Assembly: GCF_000971115.1 (NCBI RefSeq)
Contig: NZ_BBLV01000014.1
Location: 1 to 64,000 of the forward strand
Direction of reading: 5' to 3'
From: Demequina gelatinilytica
GTDB lineage: Bacteria > Actinomycetota > Actinomycetes > Actinomycetales > Demequinaceae
Length of the DNA stretch: 64,000 nucleotides
Shown: positions 7,203 to 19,322 of the stretch, one piece after another
Layout of the letters: each line of letters opens with the position of its first letter
Numbering within the stretch: position 1 is the stretch's first letter
Position numbers and translations under genes: made by a program
Notes under the pieces: model-generated
The model's database searches: none
What the model was told of the DNA's origin: nothing
The model's input: only the letters and a program-made list of their open reading frames with translations

Positions 7203-9188
7203 TCAGGCGTCCGCGCCCGAGGCGGCTCCCAGCCCGATGAGCTCGCTCGTCGCGTTGCTCCACAGGACCAGGAAGGTCCCGAGGCTCGAGACCGAGTACG
7301 AGTCGTCGTCGAACCTGTACGACCACACGTCCTTCATGTCCTCCGTGCTCACCGCCACGATCTCGTCGCCCTCGACCACGAACAGCATGGACTCCGCGAG
7401 GTAGACCTGGTCCGCATCCGTCGGGAAGCCGCCGAGCTCCTCGCCGTCCTTGAGCGACAGCTGCACCAGGGCGTCGTCCGAGGAGACGTACACCTTCCCG
7501 TCGTGCACGCCTTCGAGACGCCAGTCATCGCCGTCGACCGCCTGCTCCCAGGCGCCCTCGCCGGTGGCGACGTCCACACGCATGAGGTCCTCGAACCCGT
7601 AGTCGTCGGACTCATCGCCCACGAACAGCACGCCGCCCACGACGCCGTACATCTCGGCCTCCACGGCATCGTCCCAGAGCTCGTTGCGCTCCTCGTCGAC
7701 GGCCATGAGCGTGACGTCGCCGTCGTCCTCGCGATCGATGCGGACATACACGTCGCCGATGCGCGTCACCGAGGTGTCCTCGTCCGTCAGCCTGCTGAGC
7801 GGATGCGGGTCGCCTGTCAGCTGGTCCAGCAGCACCACCTCGTTGGCGTACACCGACACGATGCCGTCCTCGAGGCCCAGCGAGTACACGCTCCCGTCGA
7901 CGTCCGCGGACCAGGCCTCACCCGACTCGAGATCCAGGAGCGAGTAGCGGGACACCGTGGTGAAGTAGTCGTCGTCCGCGCTCGTCTCGATCATCACGTA
8001 CAGGTCGTCGCCTTCCGACTGCACGCTGATGTAGCCGTCCGGCAGCCGGGTCTCGCCGATGACCGTGCCGCCGTCGCGTGCGAGCACCACCAGCCGGTTG
8101 GCCACGTCGGAGTCGCCGACGGTGCTCACCATGGCGACCACCGAGGAGCCGTCGGATCCCTCGCGTAGCATGACCGACACCTCGCCGGAGCCCGCGTAGT
8201 CGCCGAGGGGCGTGGTCCACAGCTCCTCGCCCGTCTCGAGCGAGATGAGCGAGGCCTGCGGCGCGAAGTCGGGCTCGACGGGCTCGGGGAGCCTGTGCGC
8301 GCCCAGGGCCTCGCCGTTGCTGCCGTCAGCGAAGCCGTGGATCATCCCGCCGTCGACGGCGGGGTCGGCGTCGTAGTAGTCGGACGCGCCAGGCCAGAAG
8401 TCCTCGAGGTACGGGTAGTCGTCCGTGTACCAGTCGTAGTTCTCGTACGCCAGGTAGTACTCCGCGCCGGCCTCCCAGCCCTCGTCGTACTGCGCGTCGT
8501 ACTCCGGGGTCCATTCGACACCGTCGTACCAGTAGTCGGAGGAGTGGTCGGCCTCGAAGGCGTAGTAGTCGAACACCGGGCTCACGGCCAGGGCATCGGT
8601 GCCGATCGCCCAGGAGCCGGCGTACGACACGTAGGGAGCGTCGTCGCCGAGCAGCAGGTCGACGGACCAGGCCTCGCCCGGCTTGTCGACGATGTCGGCG
8701 AGCACCGGGACATCGTCGCCTGCCGCATCGTCGCCTCCGCCAAGAAGCACGTAGGCGCCGACCGCACCGCCGGCGAGGAGCACCACGACGCCAGCGGCCA
8801 CGCCCGCGATGACCGCCGGCCTGCGGGAGCGCACGGGCACGGCGGGCACGGGCACCGTCGCGGGGGACGATGCGGGGTCCGCGGCGGGGGCCGCAGGCGC
8901 GGCGACCGCGGCAGCGTCCACGGCCGGCGCGGGCGCGACCGCCTGGAACGTCCCGTCGAACCCCAGGCGCCACTGCTCGAACGAGCCGTCCGCGAGGCGC
9001 CGGTGGTAGAGCTGCGTGCCGTCGGGCTGCGGGAGGTAGTAACCGTACGTGCCGTCCGCGAGCTTCTGGTGGTAGACGTACGAGCCGTCCGCCTGAGGCT
9101 CGTGGTACCCGTAGGTGCCGTCCGCCTGGAGCGTGTAGAAGCCCTGGTCCGGTCCGTCGGAACGGCGTGCGGTGTCGTGCTCGGTCAT
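7203..9188 (-). CDS. Membrane-anchored PQQ-like beta-propeller protein with N-terminal 11-residue repeats
   Basis: 661 residues. The N-terminal cytoplasmic part holds about six 11-residue units of the form x(4)-ADG-(T/S)-Y-x-Y (HEPQADGSYVY, HQKLADGTYGY and relatives). A Pro/Ala linker and one transmembrane helix follow (AVIAGVAAGVVVLLAGGAVGAYVLL, in part). Outside is an extremely Tyr/Asp/Trp-rich stretch (about residues 225-275), then blades like a PQQ/quinoprotein propeller (SLETGEELWTTPL, LVVLARDGGTVIGET, WSYRFDDDSYSVS). No catalytic residues are recognised; a surface sensor or scaffold is possible. A promoter lies at 9258-9287. Confidence 0.65.
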   Translation of the reverse strand: MTEHDTARRSDGPDQGFYTLQADGTYGYHEPQADGSYVYHQKLADGTYGYYLPQPDGTQLYHRRLADGSFEQWRLGFDGTFQAVAPAPAVDAAAVAAPAAPAADPASSPATVPVPAVPVRSRRPAVIAGVAAGVVVLLAGGAVGAYVLLGGGDDAAGDDVPVLADIVDKPGEAWSVDLLLGDDAPYVSYAGSWAIGTDALAVSPVFDYYAFEADHSSDYWYDGVEWTPEYDAQYDEGWEAGAEYYLAYENYDWYTDDYPYLEDFWPGASDYYDADPAVDGGMIHGFADGSNGEALGAHRLPEPVEPDFAPQASLISLETGEELWTTPLGDYAGSGEVSVMLREGSDGSSVVAMVSTVGDSDVANRLVVLARDGGTVIGETRLPDGYISVQSEGDDLYVMIETSADDDYFTTVSRYSLLDLESGEAWSADVDGSVYSLGLEDGIVSVYANEVVLLDQLTGDPHPLSRLTDEDTSVTRIGDVYVRIDREDDGDVTLMAVDEERNELWDDAVEAEMYGVVGGVLFVGDESDDYGFEDLMRVDVATGEGAWEQAVDGDDWRLEGVHDGKVYVSSDDALVQLSLKDGEELGGFPTDADQVYLAESMLFVVEGDEIVAVSTEDMKDVWSYRFDDDSYSVSSLGTFLVLWSNATSELIGLGAASGADA

Positions 9189-9257
9189 GACAGGATGCCC
9201 CTCAGCTCAGCGGGAGCGGCAGCTCGGCGAGCTGCGATCCCGTCCTCATCGCCGAGC

Positions 9258-9287
9258 ACTCTAGCGATCCGCGAGAAGCGCAGGCAA
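9258..9287 (-). promoter_or_regulatory. Promoter for the beta-propeller gene
   Basis: On the minus strand TTGCCT (9282-9287), an 18-bp spacer and TAGAGT (9258-9263), about 60 bases before the ATG at 9188. The same -35 hexamer TTGCCT occurs before the PAP2 gene at 55456-55461. Confidence 0.5.
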
Positions 9288-9354
9288 CGCACCGTGACGG
9301 GGATCACCCCTGGTCAGAGCCGTTCCGCGCGGTTTGGGCGAGTTGTCCCGCTCG

Positions 9355-11217
9355 TCAGCGCGCGTCGAGCTGCGCGATGGTGCCCGCCGCGATCGCGGAG
9401 GGGTCGAGCCCCATGTCGTCGATGAGCTGAGCGCGGGACGCGTGCTGGAGGAACTCACGCCGGACGCCGTGATGGGCCCACGCCGCCGTGAGGCCGTGCA
9501 GGCGCGCGTAGGACGCCCACTCCTCGCCCAGGCCCGCGTCCGTGAGCCCGTCCTCGACTGTCACCACGAGCTCGGCGTCGCGGACCAGCTCCTCGAGGCC
9601 CGCAGGCACGGGGTGCACCCACGTCGCGGTCGCCGCGAGCGTGTCGATCCCCTCGGCGGCGATCTTGTCCGCGGCCGCGATCGCGGTCGCCGCCATGGAG
9701 CCGAGCCCGATCACGATCACGCGCGGGCCGTCGCCATGCTCCGCGAGCACCTCGAGGTCGCCGACGGTCCTCGCCGCGGGGAGCGGCTCGCCCACCGCGC
9801 CCTTGGGGTAACGGACCACCGTGGGCGCGTCGTCCACGTCGAGCGCCTCCCGGAACGCCTGCCGGAGCGTCGCCTCGTCGCGCGGCGCCGCGAGCCGCAG
9901 CCCGGGGACGTGGCGCAGGAGCGCCATGTCCCACATGCCGTTGTGGCTGGGGCCGTCGTCGCCCGTGATGCCCGCGCGGTCCAGCATGAAGGTCACCCCG
10001 GCGCGGTGGAGGGCCACGTCCATGAGCACCTGGTCGAAGGCGCGGTTGAGGAACGTCGCGTACACCGCGACCACGGGGTGCAGGCCCGCATAGGCGAGGC
10101 CCGCGGCGCTCGTCACCGCGTGCTGCTCCGCGATCCCGACGTCGATCACGCGATCGGGGTAGGCATCGGCAAGCGGCTGGAGCCCCACCGGGGCGAGCAT
10201 CGCCGCCGTGAGCGCCACCACATCGGGGCGCTCCTCGGCCGCCGCGAGGATCTCGTCCGCGAAGACCGACGTCCATCCGAAGCGGGACCGCTCGATCGGC
10301 AGGCCCGTCTCGGGGTGGATCTTCCCGACGGCGTGGAACCTGTCGGCGACATCCTGCTCCGCCGGCGAGTAGCCGCGCCCCTTGTCCGTGAGGACATGGA
10401 CGATCACGGGCTCGCCGAACTCATGCGCCTGACGCAACGCGCGCTCGACCTGGCGCTGGTCGTGACCGTCGATGGGGCCGATGTACTTGAGACCCAGGTC
10501 GGAGAACACGCCGTCGTCGGTGAGCAGGCCCTTGAGCGCACGCTTCGCGTGCATCACGGTCTGGTACGTGAAGTTGCGGAGGCGCCCACGGCGCTCGAAG
10601 GTCCGCTTGCCCCATCCGAGGAAGTCCTCGTAGCGGCGGTCCGTGCGGATCCCGTCCAGCTTGCGCGCGAGGCCACCGATGGTCGGCGCGTAGGAGCGTC
10701 CGTTGTCGTTGATCACCACGACCACGCGGTCGCGCGAGGCGCCGAGCGAGTTGAGCGCCTCCCACGCCATGCCGCCCGTGAGAGCGCCGTCGCCGATCAC
10801 CGCGACCGTGCTGCGAGCGCTCTCGCCCCGCAGCGTGTGCCCTCGTGCGATGCCGGCGGCCCAGGACAGCGCGGTCGACGCGTGCGAGTTCTCGACGATG
10901 TCGTGGACGCTCTCCTGCCGATCCGGATACCCCGACAGGCCGCCGCGACGGCGCAGCGTGGAGAAGTTCTGGCGGCCCGTGAGCAGCTTGTGCACATACG
11001 CCTGATGACCGGTGTCGAAGACGATGGAGTCGTGCGGCGAGTGGAACACCCGGTGGATCCCGATGGTGAGCTCGACCACCCCGAGGTTGGGCCCGAGGTG
11101 GCCGCCCGTGCGCGACACGTTGTCGACGAGGAAGGTGCGGATCTCCGCGGCGAGCTCCGCCAGCTCCTCGTAGGTCAGGCCGCGGAGGTCCGCGGGCGAC
11201 CCGATGCGTTCCAGCAC
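9355..11217 (-). CDS. dxs: 1-deoxy-D-xylulose-5-phosphate synthase
   Basis: 620 residues, normal length. Condenses pyruvate with glyceraldehyde 3-phosphate, the first step of the MEP isoprenoid route. Visible: HLGPNLGVVELT (40-51), the thiamine-diphosphate motif GDGALTGGM (142-150) ending in VINDN, the central pyrimidine-domain IAEQHAVTSAAGLA with catalytic Glu, and DRAGITGDDGPSHNG. The GTG start has GAGGAG six bases upstream. It lies 133 bp after acnA, beyond a terminator, so it may have its own promoter. It supplies precursors for the polyprenyl synthase at 39 kb. Confidence 0.97.
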   Translation of the reverse strand: MLERIGSPADLRGLTYEELAELAAEIRTFLVDNVSRTGGHLGPNLGVVELTIGIHRVFHSPHDSIVFDTGHQAYVHKLLTGRQNFSTLRRRGGLSGYPDRQESVHDIVENSHASTALSWAAGIARGHTLRGESARSTVAVIGDGALTGGMAWEALNSLGASRDRVVVVINDNGRSYAPTIGGLARKLDGIRTDRRYEDFLGWGKRTFERRGRLRNFTYQTVMHAKRALKGLLTDDGVFSDLGLKYIGPIDGHDQRQVERALRQAHEFGEPVIVHVLTDKGRGYSPAEQDVADRFHAVGKIHPETGLPIERSRFGWTSVFADEILAAAEERPDVVALTAAMLAPVGLQPLADAYPDRVIDVGIAEQHAVTSAAGLAYAGLHPVVAVYATFLNRAFDQVLMDVALHRAGVTFMLDRAGITGDDGPSHNGMWDMALLRHVPGLRLAAPRDEATLRQAFREALDVDDAPTVVRYPKGAVGEPLPAARTVGDLEVLAEHGDGPRVIVIGLGSMAATAIAAADKIAAEGIDTLAATATWVHPVPAGLEELVRDAELVVTVEDGLTDAGLGEEWASYARLHGLTAAWAHHGVRREFLQHASRAQLIDDMGLDPSAIAAGTIAQLDAR

Positions 11218-11300
11218 CTGGTGCTCCTCACTGCTGTATGACGTTCCACTGTACGGCCTCGCCCTGCGGGCCCACGGCGCCGGGCGCCCGACCCAAGGAA

Positions 11301-11334
11301 GCGGCCCCGCCCGGCTCGCGCCGGGCGGGGCCGC
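11301..11334 (-). terminator. Terminator after acnA
   Basis: Perfect 15-bp GC stem GCGGCCCCGCCCGGC and its complement around a TCGC loop, 17 bp past the acnA stop. Confidence 0.8.
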
Positions 11335-11350
11335 TCGGGCCTGGTCGCGG

Positions 11351-14146
<2,796 letters not shown>

Positions 14147-14192
14147 GCGTCTCCTCCGTGGTTCGGGGTGTCCCATCTTCGGGTCTGGCGTC

Positions 14193-14198
14193 ATCCTA
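14193..14198 (-). promoter_or_regulatory. -10 element TAGGAT for acnA
   Basis: TAGGAT on the minus strand about 46 bases before the acnA ATG. The same hexamer precedes the permease and parE genes. No convincing -35 is visible. Confidence 0.4.
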
Positions 14199-14234
14199 TC
14201 GGGGCGGATGCCAGCGGCATTCTCCCCGCGCGCC

Positions 14235-15434
14235 CTACTCCTTGACGAATGTGGCGACCGTCTCGATGTGATGCGTCATCGGGAACAGGTCGAGGCCCTG
14301 CGCCTCCTCGAGCGCGTACCCATGGTGGGCGAGCAGGGCCGTGTCGCGTGCGAGCGCGACCGGGTCGCACGCCACGTAGACGATGCGGCCCGCGCCCACC
14401 TTCGCGAGGACGTCGATGGTCTTCGCCCCCGCGCCCGAGCGCGGCGGGTCGAGCACCACCGCATCAGCGGTCACGCCGGTGGCGTCGAGGAAGGCGCGGG
14501 TGTCCGCGTGGACGATGCTCGCGCCGGGGACGTCGTGCGCGTTGCGGCGCGCGTCGCGGGAGGCACGTGCATCGGACTCGACCGAGGTGACGGAACGGCC
14601 GCCGGCTGCCAGGGGGACCGTGAACAGCCCCGCTCCGGCGTAGAGGTCGAGCACGGTCTCCGCCTCACCGACGCGCGACAGCACCGCGTCGACCAGCACG
14701 GCCGGCGCCTCGCGGTGGACCTGCCAGAAGCCCTCGGCGTCGACCTGGTAGCCCCATTCGCCATGCGCCGACACGACCCGCTCCCGGACCCGGCGCGGGG
14801 CGTTGGTGCGGCGATCGGGACGTCCACCCTTCCACGGCGTGCCGTCGACCACGAGCCGTGGGTCCTCGCCCGCCGGCGCGACGCCCTGGATGTGCGACGC
14901 GGCGGGGAAGCGTGTGCCCAGCACCAGCTCCTCGAGCGCGGGCGCCGCGATGGGCAGCGTGTCGAGCGCCTTCACGGCACGGGACCGGTGGACGTGCATG
15001 GCCGCCCTCCCGTCGGGTCCGGCCACCACGGTGACGCGCGTGCGGTATCCGAGCCCACCGCGCTCGTCGTCGCCGGGCGCCGCGGACACGTCGCCCGGGA
15101 ACTCGCGGTCGGCGAAGCGTGCGAACGCCTCGCGCAGGACGTCATGCTTCCAGCGCCGCTGCGCCGGGAGCGAGACGTGGGCGAGCTCTCCCCCGCCCAC
15201 GCCGCCGGGGCCGGCATCGGGCCATGCGCTCGGCACGCGGTCGGGCGACGCCTCGAGGACCTCGACCGCATCCGCGCGCCAGAGCCGGGCATCGTCCCCG
15301 GCCTCCGTGAGACGCGCGCGCACCACCTCGCCTGGCAGCGCGTGACGGACGAACACCACGCGGCCCTCGTGCCGTGCGACGCAGTGGCCGCCGTGGGCCA
15401 CCGCGCCGATCTCGAGCTCGAGCAGTTCACGCAT
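14235..15434 (-). CDS. TrmA/RlmD-type class I SAM RNA methyltransferase
   Basis: 399 residues. An N-terminal TRAM/OB domain ([20 protein letters not shown]) is followed by an RNA-binding region and a SAM-binding methyltransferase fold with [29 protein letters not shown] and the catalytic-cysteine motif [12 protein letters not shown]. It should make 5-methyluridine in tRNA or 23S rRNA; which substrate cannot be told. The start ATG overlaps the permease stop by 8 bp, so both are one transcript. From memory, Rv2689c next to Rv2690c is the same pair in M. tuberculosis. Confidence 0.88.
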   Translation of the reverse strand: MRELLELEIGAVAHGGHCVARHEGRVVFVRHALPGEVVRARLTEAGDDARLWRADAVEVLEASPDRVPSAWPDAGPGGVGGGELAHVSLPAQRRWKHDVLREAFARFADREFPGDVSAAPGDDERGGLGYRTRVTVVAGPDGRAAMHVHRSRAVKALDTLPIAAPALEELVLGTRFPAASHIQGVAPAGEDPRLVVDGTPWKGGRPDRRTNAPRRVRERVVSAHGEWGYQVDAEGFWQVHREAPAVLVDAVLSRVGEAETVLDLYAGAGLFTVPLAAGGRSVTSVESDARASRDARRNAHDVPGASIVHADTRAFLDATGVTADAVVLDPPRSGAGAKTIDVLAKVGAGRIVYVACDPVALARDTALLAHHGYALEEAQGLDLFPMTHHIETVATFVKE

Positions 15435-17340
15435 GGGTGGCCTCGTCCTTCTCCAGTCGCGGGAGCTCCCGCGTGAGCGGCTCGCCGTCCAGGACCGCGA
15501 GCGACGACGACAGGTGCCACGGCACCGCCGCCACCACCACGCGCGGCACGGACAGGAGCTTGGCGCGCAGACGCATGGTCGCGCGGTTGTGCAGGAACCG
15601 TTCCCACCAGCGTCCCACGATGTACTCGGGTACGTACACGACGACCATGTCCCGGGGCGACTCGCGGTGGATCGACCGCACATGGTCGAGCACCGGTGCC
15701 ACGAGGTCGCGGTAGGGCGAGTCGAGCACCACGAGCGGGATGCTGAGCCCGAGCTCGCCCCAGCGCCGCTGGAGGACGCGGGTCGCGGCGGGGTCGACCT
15801 GCACCGCGACGGCCTCGAGCGACGAGTGGCGCGCGGCCTTCGCGTAGGCGATGGCACGCAGCGCGGGGCGGTGCAGCTGCGCGACCAGCACGATGCCGTG
15901 GGTCGCGCTCGGACGTGCCGACGCAGGGTCGTCCGGAAGGATCGCGAGCTGCTCCTTCACGTTCGCGTAGTGGCGGTGGATCCCCCGCATGAGGAACACG
16001 AGAGCGGTCACGAGCACGAGCGCGAACCACGCGCCCGCGAGGAAGTTGAAGATCGCGATGACGAGCCAGACCGCGGCAGCCACCACGGCCGCGGAGGCGT
16101 GCAGCACCCGCGTCCCCTTCATCCGCAGGCGCGTGCGTCCGCTCGGCTCGAGCGCGATGCGGAGGCTCTGGTAGCGCACCATCGCGACCTGGCTCAGCAC
16201 GATCGCGGCGAAGGCGCCGATGAGGTACATGTGCACGAGCTGCTGGAGCCGCGCCCCCGTCACCACGACGATCACCGCGGAGGCGAGCGCCACCCAGAGG
16301 ACTCCGCCGCGCAGGACCAGGCGGTCGTTCTGCTGGGAGAGCTGGCGCGGGAGGTAGGAGTCGCTCGCGAGGAGGGACGTGAGGTCCGCGAAGCGTCGGA
16401 ACACGGCCGATGCGGCGGCGTACAGGATCGCGACGGACGGGATCGCCACCAGCCAGACGGGCCACGAGGACTCGAAGATGCGCTCCGCGGTCTGCAGCAG
16501 GACCGGCCCCGAGGCCCAACCAGAGACCCGGTAGCGCCACACCATGACGATCACCGCGGAGAAGGCGATCGCACCGGCGAGCACCGCGAGGATGAGGGTC
16601 CGGCCGGCCCGCTTGCCGCGCGGCTCCGCGTGCGCGGGCCCCGAGGAGGCGAGGTGCTCGATGCCGGTGAGCATCACCGCGCCGGACGCGATGGCGCCGG
16701 CGAAGGCGAGGGCCGTGGACCACGTCGGTTCGGGCGGGGTGGTGGTGAGCGGCGCGATGTCGTCGCGGGTCGCCCCCACGATGAGCTGGAGCAGGATGAC
16801 GCCGAGGAAGCCGAACCAGACGATGAGCAGCAGGTGCGCACGCTCGCGCACGCCGCGCAGGTTGGCGAGCGTCATCACCAGGATCGCGCCGACGGCGATC
16901 GAGGCGTGCGCGTTGTCGAGCCCGGGCACCACGAACGCGATGAACTGCGCGATGGCCGCGACCGACACCGCGACGGTGAACACGTAGTCGACCAGCAGCG
17001 AGGCGCCCGTGACGAGCGCCGCCTCCGGACCGAGCTTGTCCGACACGAGCCCGTAGTCGCCGCGCGCATCGGGACGCTTGCGCACGTTGGAGCGGTAGGC
17101 GAAGCCGAGCAGCAGCATGATCGCCACGACGCCGAGCGCCATGAGCGGCAACGTGGACTGCACGCCTCCCTTGCGCAGCGCGTCCACCACCGCATCGGGC
17201 GCGTACGTCACGGTGGACAGCAGGCTCGCGCCGAACACGGGTAGCGCGAGGCGGGTGCGCAGCTGCGCACGCTGGATCCGCCCCGTCGCGATGGGCCGCC
17301 CGAACACCAGCAGTTTCAGGGTCGACAGAAACCTTCGCAC
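15427..17340 (-). CDS. APC-superfamily amino-acid permease
   Basis: 637 residues, about 12 transmembrane helices, with a C-terminal soluble domain of roughly 170 residues (LVAQLHRPALRAIAYAKA, then VVYVPEYIVGRWWERFLHN) that resembles universal-stress folds. The N-terminal STVTYAPDAVVDALRKGG is the conserved actinobacterial version of the APC unwound-helix region. The substrate is unknown. GTG 17340 is chosen: a -10 TAGGAT (17349-17354) stands eight bases upstream, leaving no leader. It is divergent from two TrkA genes and co-transcribed with the RNA methyltransferase. Confidence 0.85.
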   Translation of the reverse strand: MRRFLSTLKLLVFGRPIATGRIQRAQLRTRLALPVFGASLLSTVTYAPDAVVDALRKGGVQSTLPLMALGVVAIMLLLGFAYRSNVRKRPDARGDYGLVSDKLGPEAALVTGASLLVDYVFTVAVSVAAIAQFIAFVVPGLDNAHASIAVGAILVMTLANLRGVRERAHLLLIVWFGFLGVILLQLIVGATRDDIAPLTTTPPEPTWSTALAFAGAIASGAVMLTGIEHLASSGPAHAEPRGKRAGRTLILAVLAGAIAFSAVIVMVWRYRVSGWASGPVLLQTAERIFESSWPVWLVAIPSVAILYAAASAVFRRFADLTSLLASDSYLPRQLSQQNDRLVLRGGVLWVALASAVIVVVTGARLQQLVHMYLIGAFAAIVLSQVAMVRYQSLRIALEPSGRTRLRMKGTRVLHASAAVVAAAVWLVIAIFNFLAGAWFALVLVTALVFLMRGIHRHYANVKEQLAILPDDPASARPSATHGIVLVAQLHRPALRAIAYAKAARHSSLEAVAVQVDPAATRVLQRRWGELGLSIPLVVLDSPYRDLVAPVLDHVRSIHRESPRDMVVVYVPEYIVGRWWERFLHNRATMRLRAKLLSVPRVVVAAVPWHLSSSLAVLDGEPLTRELPRLEKDEATHA

Positions 17341-17381
17341 GTCGCACCATCCTAGGCTCAAGGGGTATACGGTGGGTTGCC
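17341..17381. promoter_or_regulatory. Compact divergent promoter, both sides leaderless
   Basis: Only 41 bp separate the divergent GTG starts. On the minus strand TAGGAT (17349-17354) is 8 bases from GTG 17340; on the plus strand TACGGT (17368-17373) is 8 bases from GTG 17382. Each -35 would lie inside or beyond the opposite promoter, so the two transcription units may interfere. Confidence 0.5.
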
Positions 17382-18047
17382 GTGCACATCGTGATCATGG
17401 GTTGTGGCCGCACCGGCGCGACGCTGGCGACCGAGTTCGAGGCCCGTGGCCACACCGTCGCGGTGATCGACCAGTCGGGCGACGCGTTCCGCCGGCTGCC
17501 GTCGGGCTTCGCGGGCCAGCGCATCACCGGGATCGGCTTCGACCGCGACACGCTCGTGTCCGCTGGAGTCGAGGACGCCTACGCCTTCGCCGCGGTCTCC
17601 GACGGCGACAACTCGAACATCCTTGCGGCCCGCGTGGTGCGCGAGACGTACGGCATCGACAACGTGGTCGCGCGCATCGCGGACTTCGGCCGTGCCGAGG
17701 TGTACCGCCGGCTGGGCATCCCGACCGTCGCGCCCGTCCCGTGGACGGCCGCGCAGATCGTCTCCAGGCTCCTTCCCGGCGGCTCCGACGCGCTCTATCA
17801 CGACCCGAGCGCGGGCGTGAGCCTCAGCCGCCTGCCGATCGACTCCGGCTGGGTGGGCAGGCGCTACACCGAGCTCGAGGCGCAGACGCGGGCTCGCGTC
17901 GCGTACCTCGTGCGGTTCGGCGAGGCGCTGCTTCCCGATGCGGGCACGCTCGTCCAGGAGGGTGACGAGACCTACTTCACGATGCTCCCCGGCGCCGGCT
18001 CGGTGCCCGCGCGCGTCGCCGGCCGCTCCCCGGAGGTGACGCGATGA
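17382..18047 (+). CDS. TrkA-family K+ uptake regulatory subunit (first of two)
   Basis: 221 residues. The N-terminal RCK/TrkA-N Rossmann domain has MGCGRTGATLA near the start, the acidic end VIDQ after strand two and AVSDGDNSNILAA; a TrkA-C domain follows from about residue 140. It binds nucleotide and gates a K+ uptake channel that is not in this window. The order of two adjacent trkA genes matches ceoB-ceoC (Rv2691-Rv2692). The stop overlaps the next ATG in ATGA. Confidence 0.92.
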   Translation: MHIVIMGCGRTGATLATEFEARGHTVAVIDQSGDAFRRLPSGFAGQRITGIGFDRDTLVSAGVEDAYAFAAVSDGDNSNILAARVVRETYGIDNVVARIADFGRAEVYRRLGIPTVAPVPWTAAQIVSRLLPGGSDALYHDPSAGVSLSRLPIDSGWVGRRYTELEAQTRARVAYLVRFGEALLPDAGTLVQEGDETYFTMLPGAGSVPARVAGRSPEVTR

Positions 18048-18730
18048 AGGTCATGATCGCCGGGGCCGGCTCGGTCGGCCGCTCGATCGCGCGCGACCTG
18101 CTCGAGCACGGGCACGAGGTGCTGCTCATCGACTCCAACCCCGCCGCCATGCGCGTCGCGCAGGTCGCGGAGGCCGAGTGGATGCTCGCGGACGTGTGCG
18201 AGATGTCCGCGCTGCGCGACGCGCAGATCGAGACCATGGACGTGGTGGTCGCGGCCACGGGCGACGACAAGGCGAACCTCGTCGTGTCCTTCCTCGCCAA
18301 GACGGAGTTCGGGGTCCCCCGCACCGTCGCGCGCGTCAACAACCCGCGCAACGAGTGGATGTACGACGCGCAGTGGGGCGTGGATGTCGCGGTGTCGACG
18401 CCGCGCATCATGACCGCGATGGTCGAGGAGGCGGTCGCGGTCGGCGACCTCGTGCGCGTGTTCACCTTCCGCCAGTCCGGCGCCGCGATGGTCGAGGTGA
18501 CCCTGCCCGCATCGTCACCCGTGGTGGGCGTGCTCCTGCGCGAGATCCAGTGGCCCGTCGACATCGTGCTCGCGTGCATCATCCGAGGCGACCGCACCAT
18601 CGCGCCGACGCCGGACGACACCCTCGAGGCTCACGACGAGCTGCTCTTCATCGTGTCGTCGGAGGCGGATCCCGAGGCTCTCGAGCAGGTCCTGCGTCGC
18701 GGGACAGCAGCCATACGCCCCACAGCGTGA
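18044..18730 (+). CDS. TrkA-family K+ uptake regulatory subunit (second of two)
   Basis: 228 residues with RCK domain IAGAGSVGRSIARDL, VLLIDSNPAAMRV and VVAATGDDKANLV, then TrkA-C from about residue 140 (VEVTLPASSPVVGVLLREI). Probably forms a mixed ring with the upstream subunit. Its last 83 bp are also the antisense 3' end of the convergent DUF3159 gene, both frames being open and conserved in character, an unusually long coding overlap. Confidence 0.92.
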   Translation: MKVMIAGAGSVGRSIARDLLEHGHEVLLIDSNPAAMRVAQVAEAEWMLADVCEMSALRDAQIETMDVVVAATGDDKANLVVSFLAKTEFGVPRTVARVNNPRNEWMYDAQWGVDVAVSTPRIMTAMVEEAVAVGDLVRVFTFRQSGAAMVEVTLPASSPVVGVLLREIQWPVDIVLACIIRGDRTIAPTPDDTLEAHDELLFIVSSEADPEALEQVLRRGTAAIRPTA

Positions 18731-19322
18731 GCGCGAACAGCGGCACGCCCATCGCGAGCTTGACGGTGCCGAGCACCGCGAGCTGACCCGCGAGGAGCAG
18801 CGGCAGCTGCACCGCCAGGCGAAGCGCGAACATCGCGGCGAGCACCCCGGACGCGAGCTGGTACCGGCGTCGCTCCCCCGGGCGCTGACGCCACGAGGTC
18901 CCTTCGCCGTGGATGAGGCCCATGACGATGCCGACCACGGGCCACCCCGCGATCATCGACACGAGGATCCCCGCGAGGTACGCGGCGTTGATCCACATCC
19001 CGGGCTCGAAGTAGCCCGCGGCGTCCCCCGAGCGCCAGGCCCAGATCGCGCCGATCGCGACTCCGGCCGCGCCGGCGAGGGCCTGCGTGATGGGCGTGCG
19101 CTGGACCAGCCGGACCACGACGAGGACGACCATGACGCCGGCCGCAGCCAGCACGGGCATCCGGAAGCCGCCCCAGACGAGGTACGCGACCACGAACACG
19201 ATGCCGGGCAGCGACGACTCGACGAAGCCGCGCCAGCCGCCGATCGCGGCGTGCAGGTCGAAGGACTCGCCACCGAGCAGGCTCGCGGCCCGGTTCTCGG
19301 TGGTCGGTCGCTCGCCGGTCAT
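18648..19322 (-). CDS. DUF3159 membrane protein
   Basis: 224 residues with about five or six transmembrane helices (SLPGIVFVVAYLVWGGF, AAGVMVVLVVVRLVQRTP, NAAYLAGILVSMIAGWPVVG and others). The RTPI..A..G..G and GEGTSWRQ patterns fit DUF3159. The function is unknown. Its start overlaps the OB-fold stop in ATGA, and it ends 83 bp inside the convergent trkA gene. Last gene of the DUF4193-dut-OB-fold-DUF3159 operon. Confidence 0.88.
   Translation of the reverse strand: MTGERPTTENRAASLLGGESFDLHAAIGGWRGFVESSLPGIVFVVAYLVWGGFRMPVLAAAGVMVVLVVVRLVQRTPITQALAGAAGVAIGAIWAWRSGDAAGYFEPGMWINAAYLAGILVSMIAGWPVVGIVMGLIHGEGTSWRQRPGERRRYQLASGVLAAMFALRLAVQLPLLLAGQLAVLGTVKLAMGVPLFALTLWGVWLLSRDAGPAREPRDPPPTTR

Noticed and set aside
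9189..9354. Riboswitch or RNA gene between dxs and the propeller gene
   Set aside because: Only an ordinary promoter and no conserved RNA motif could be seen.
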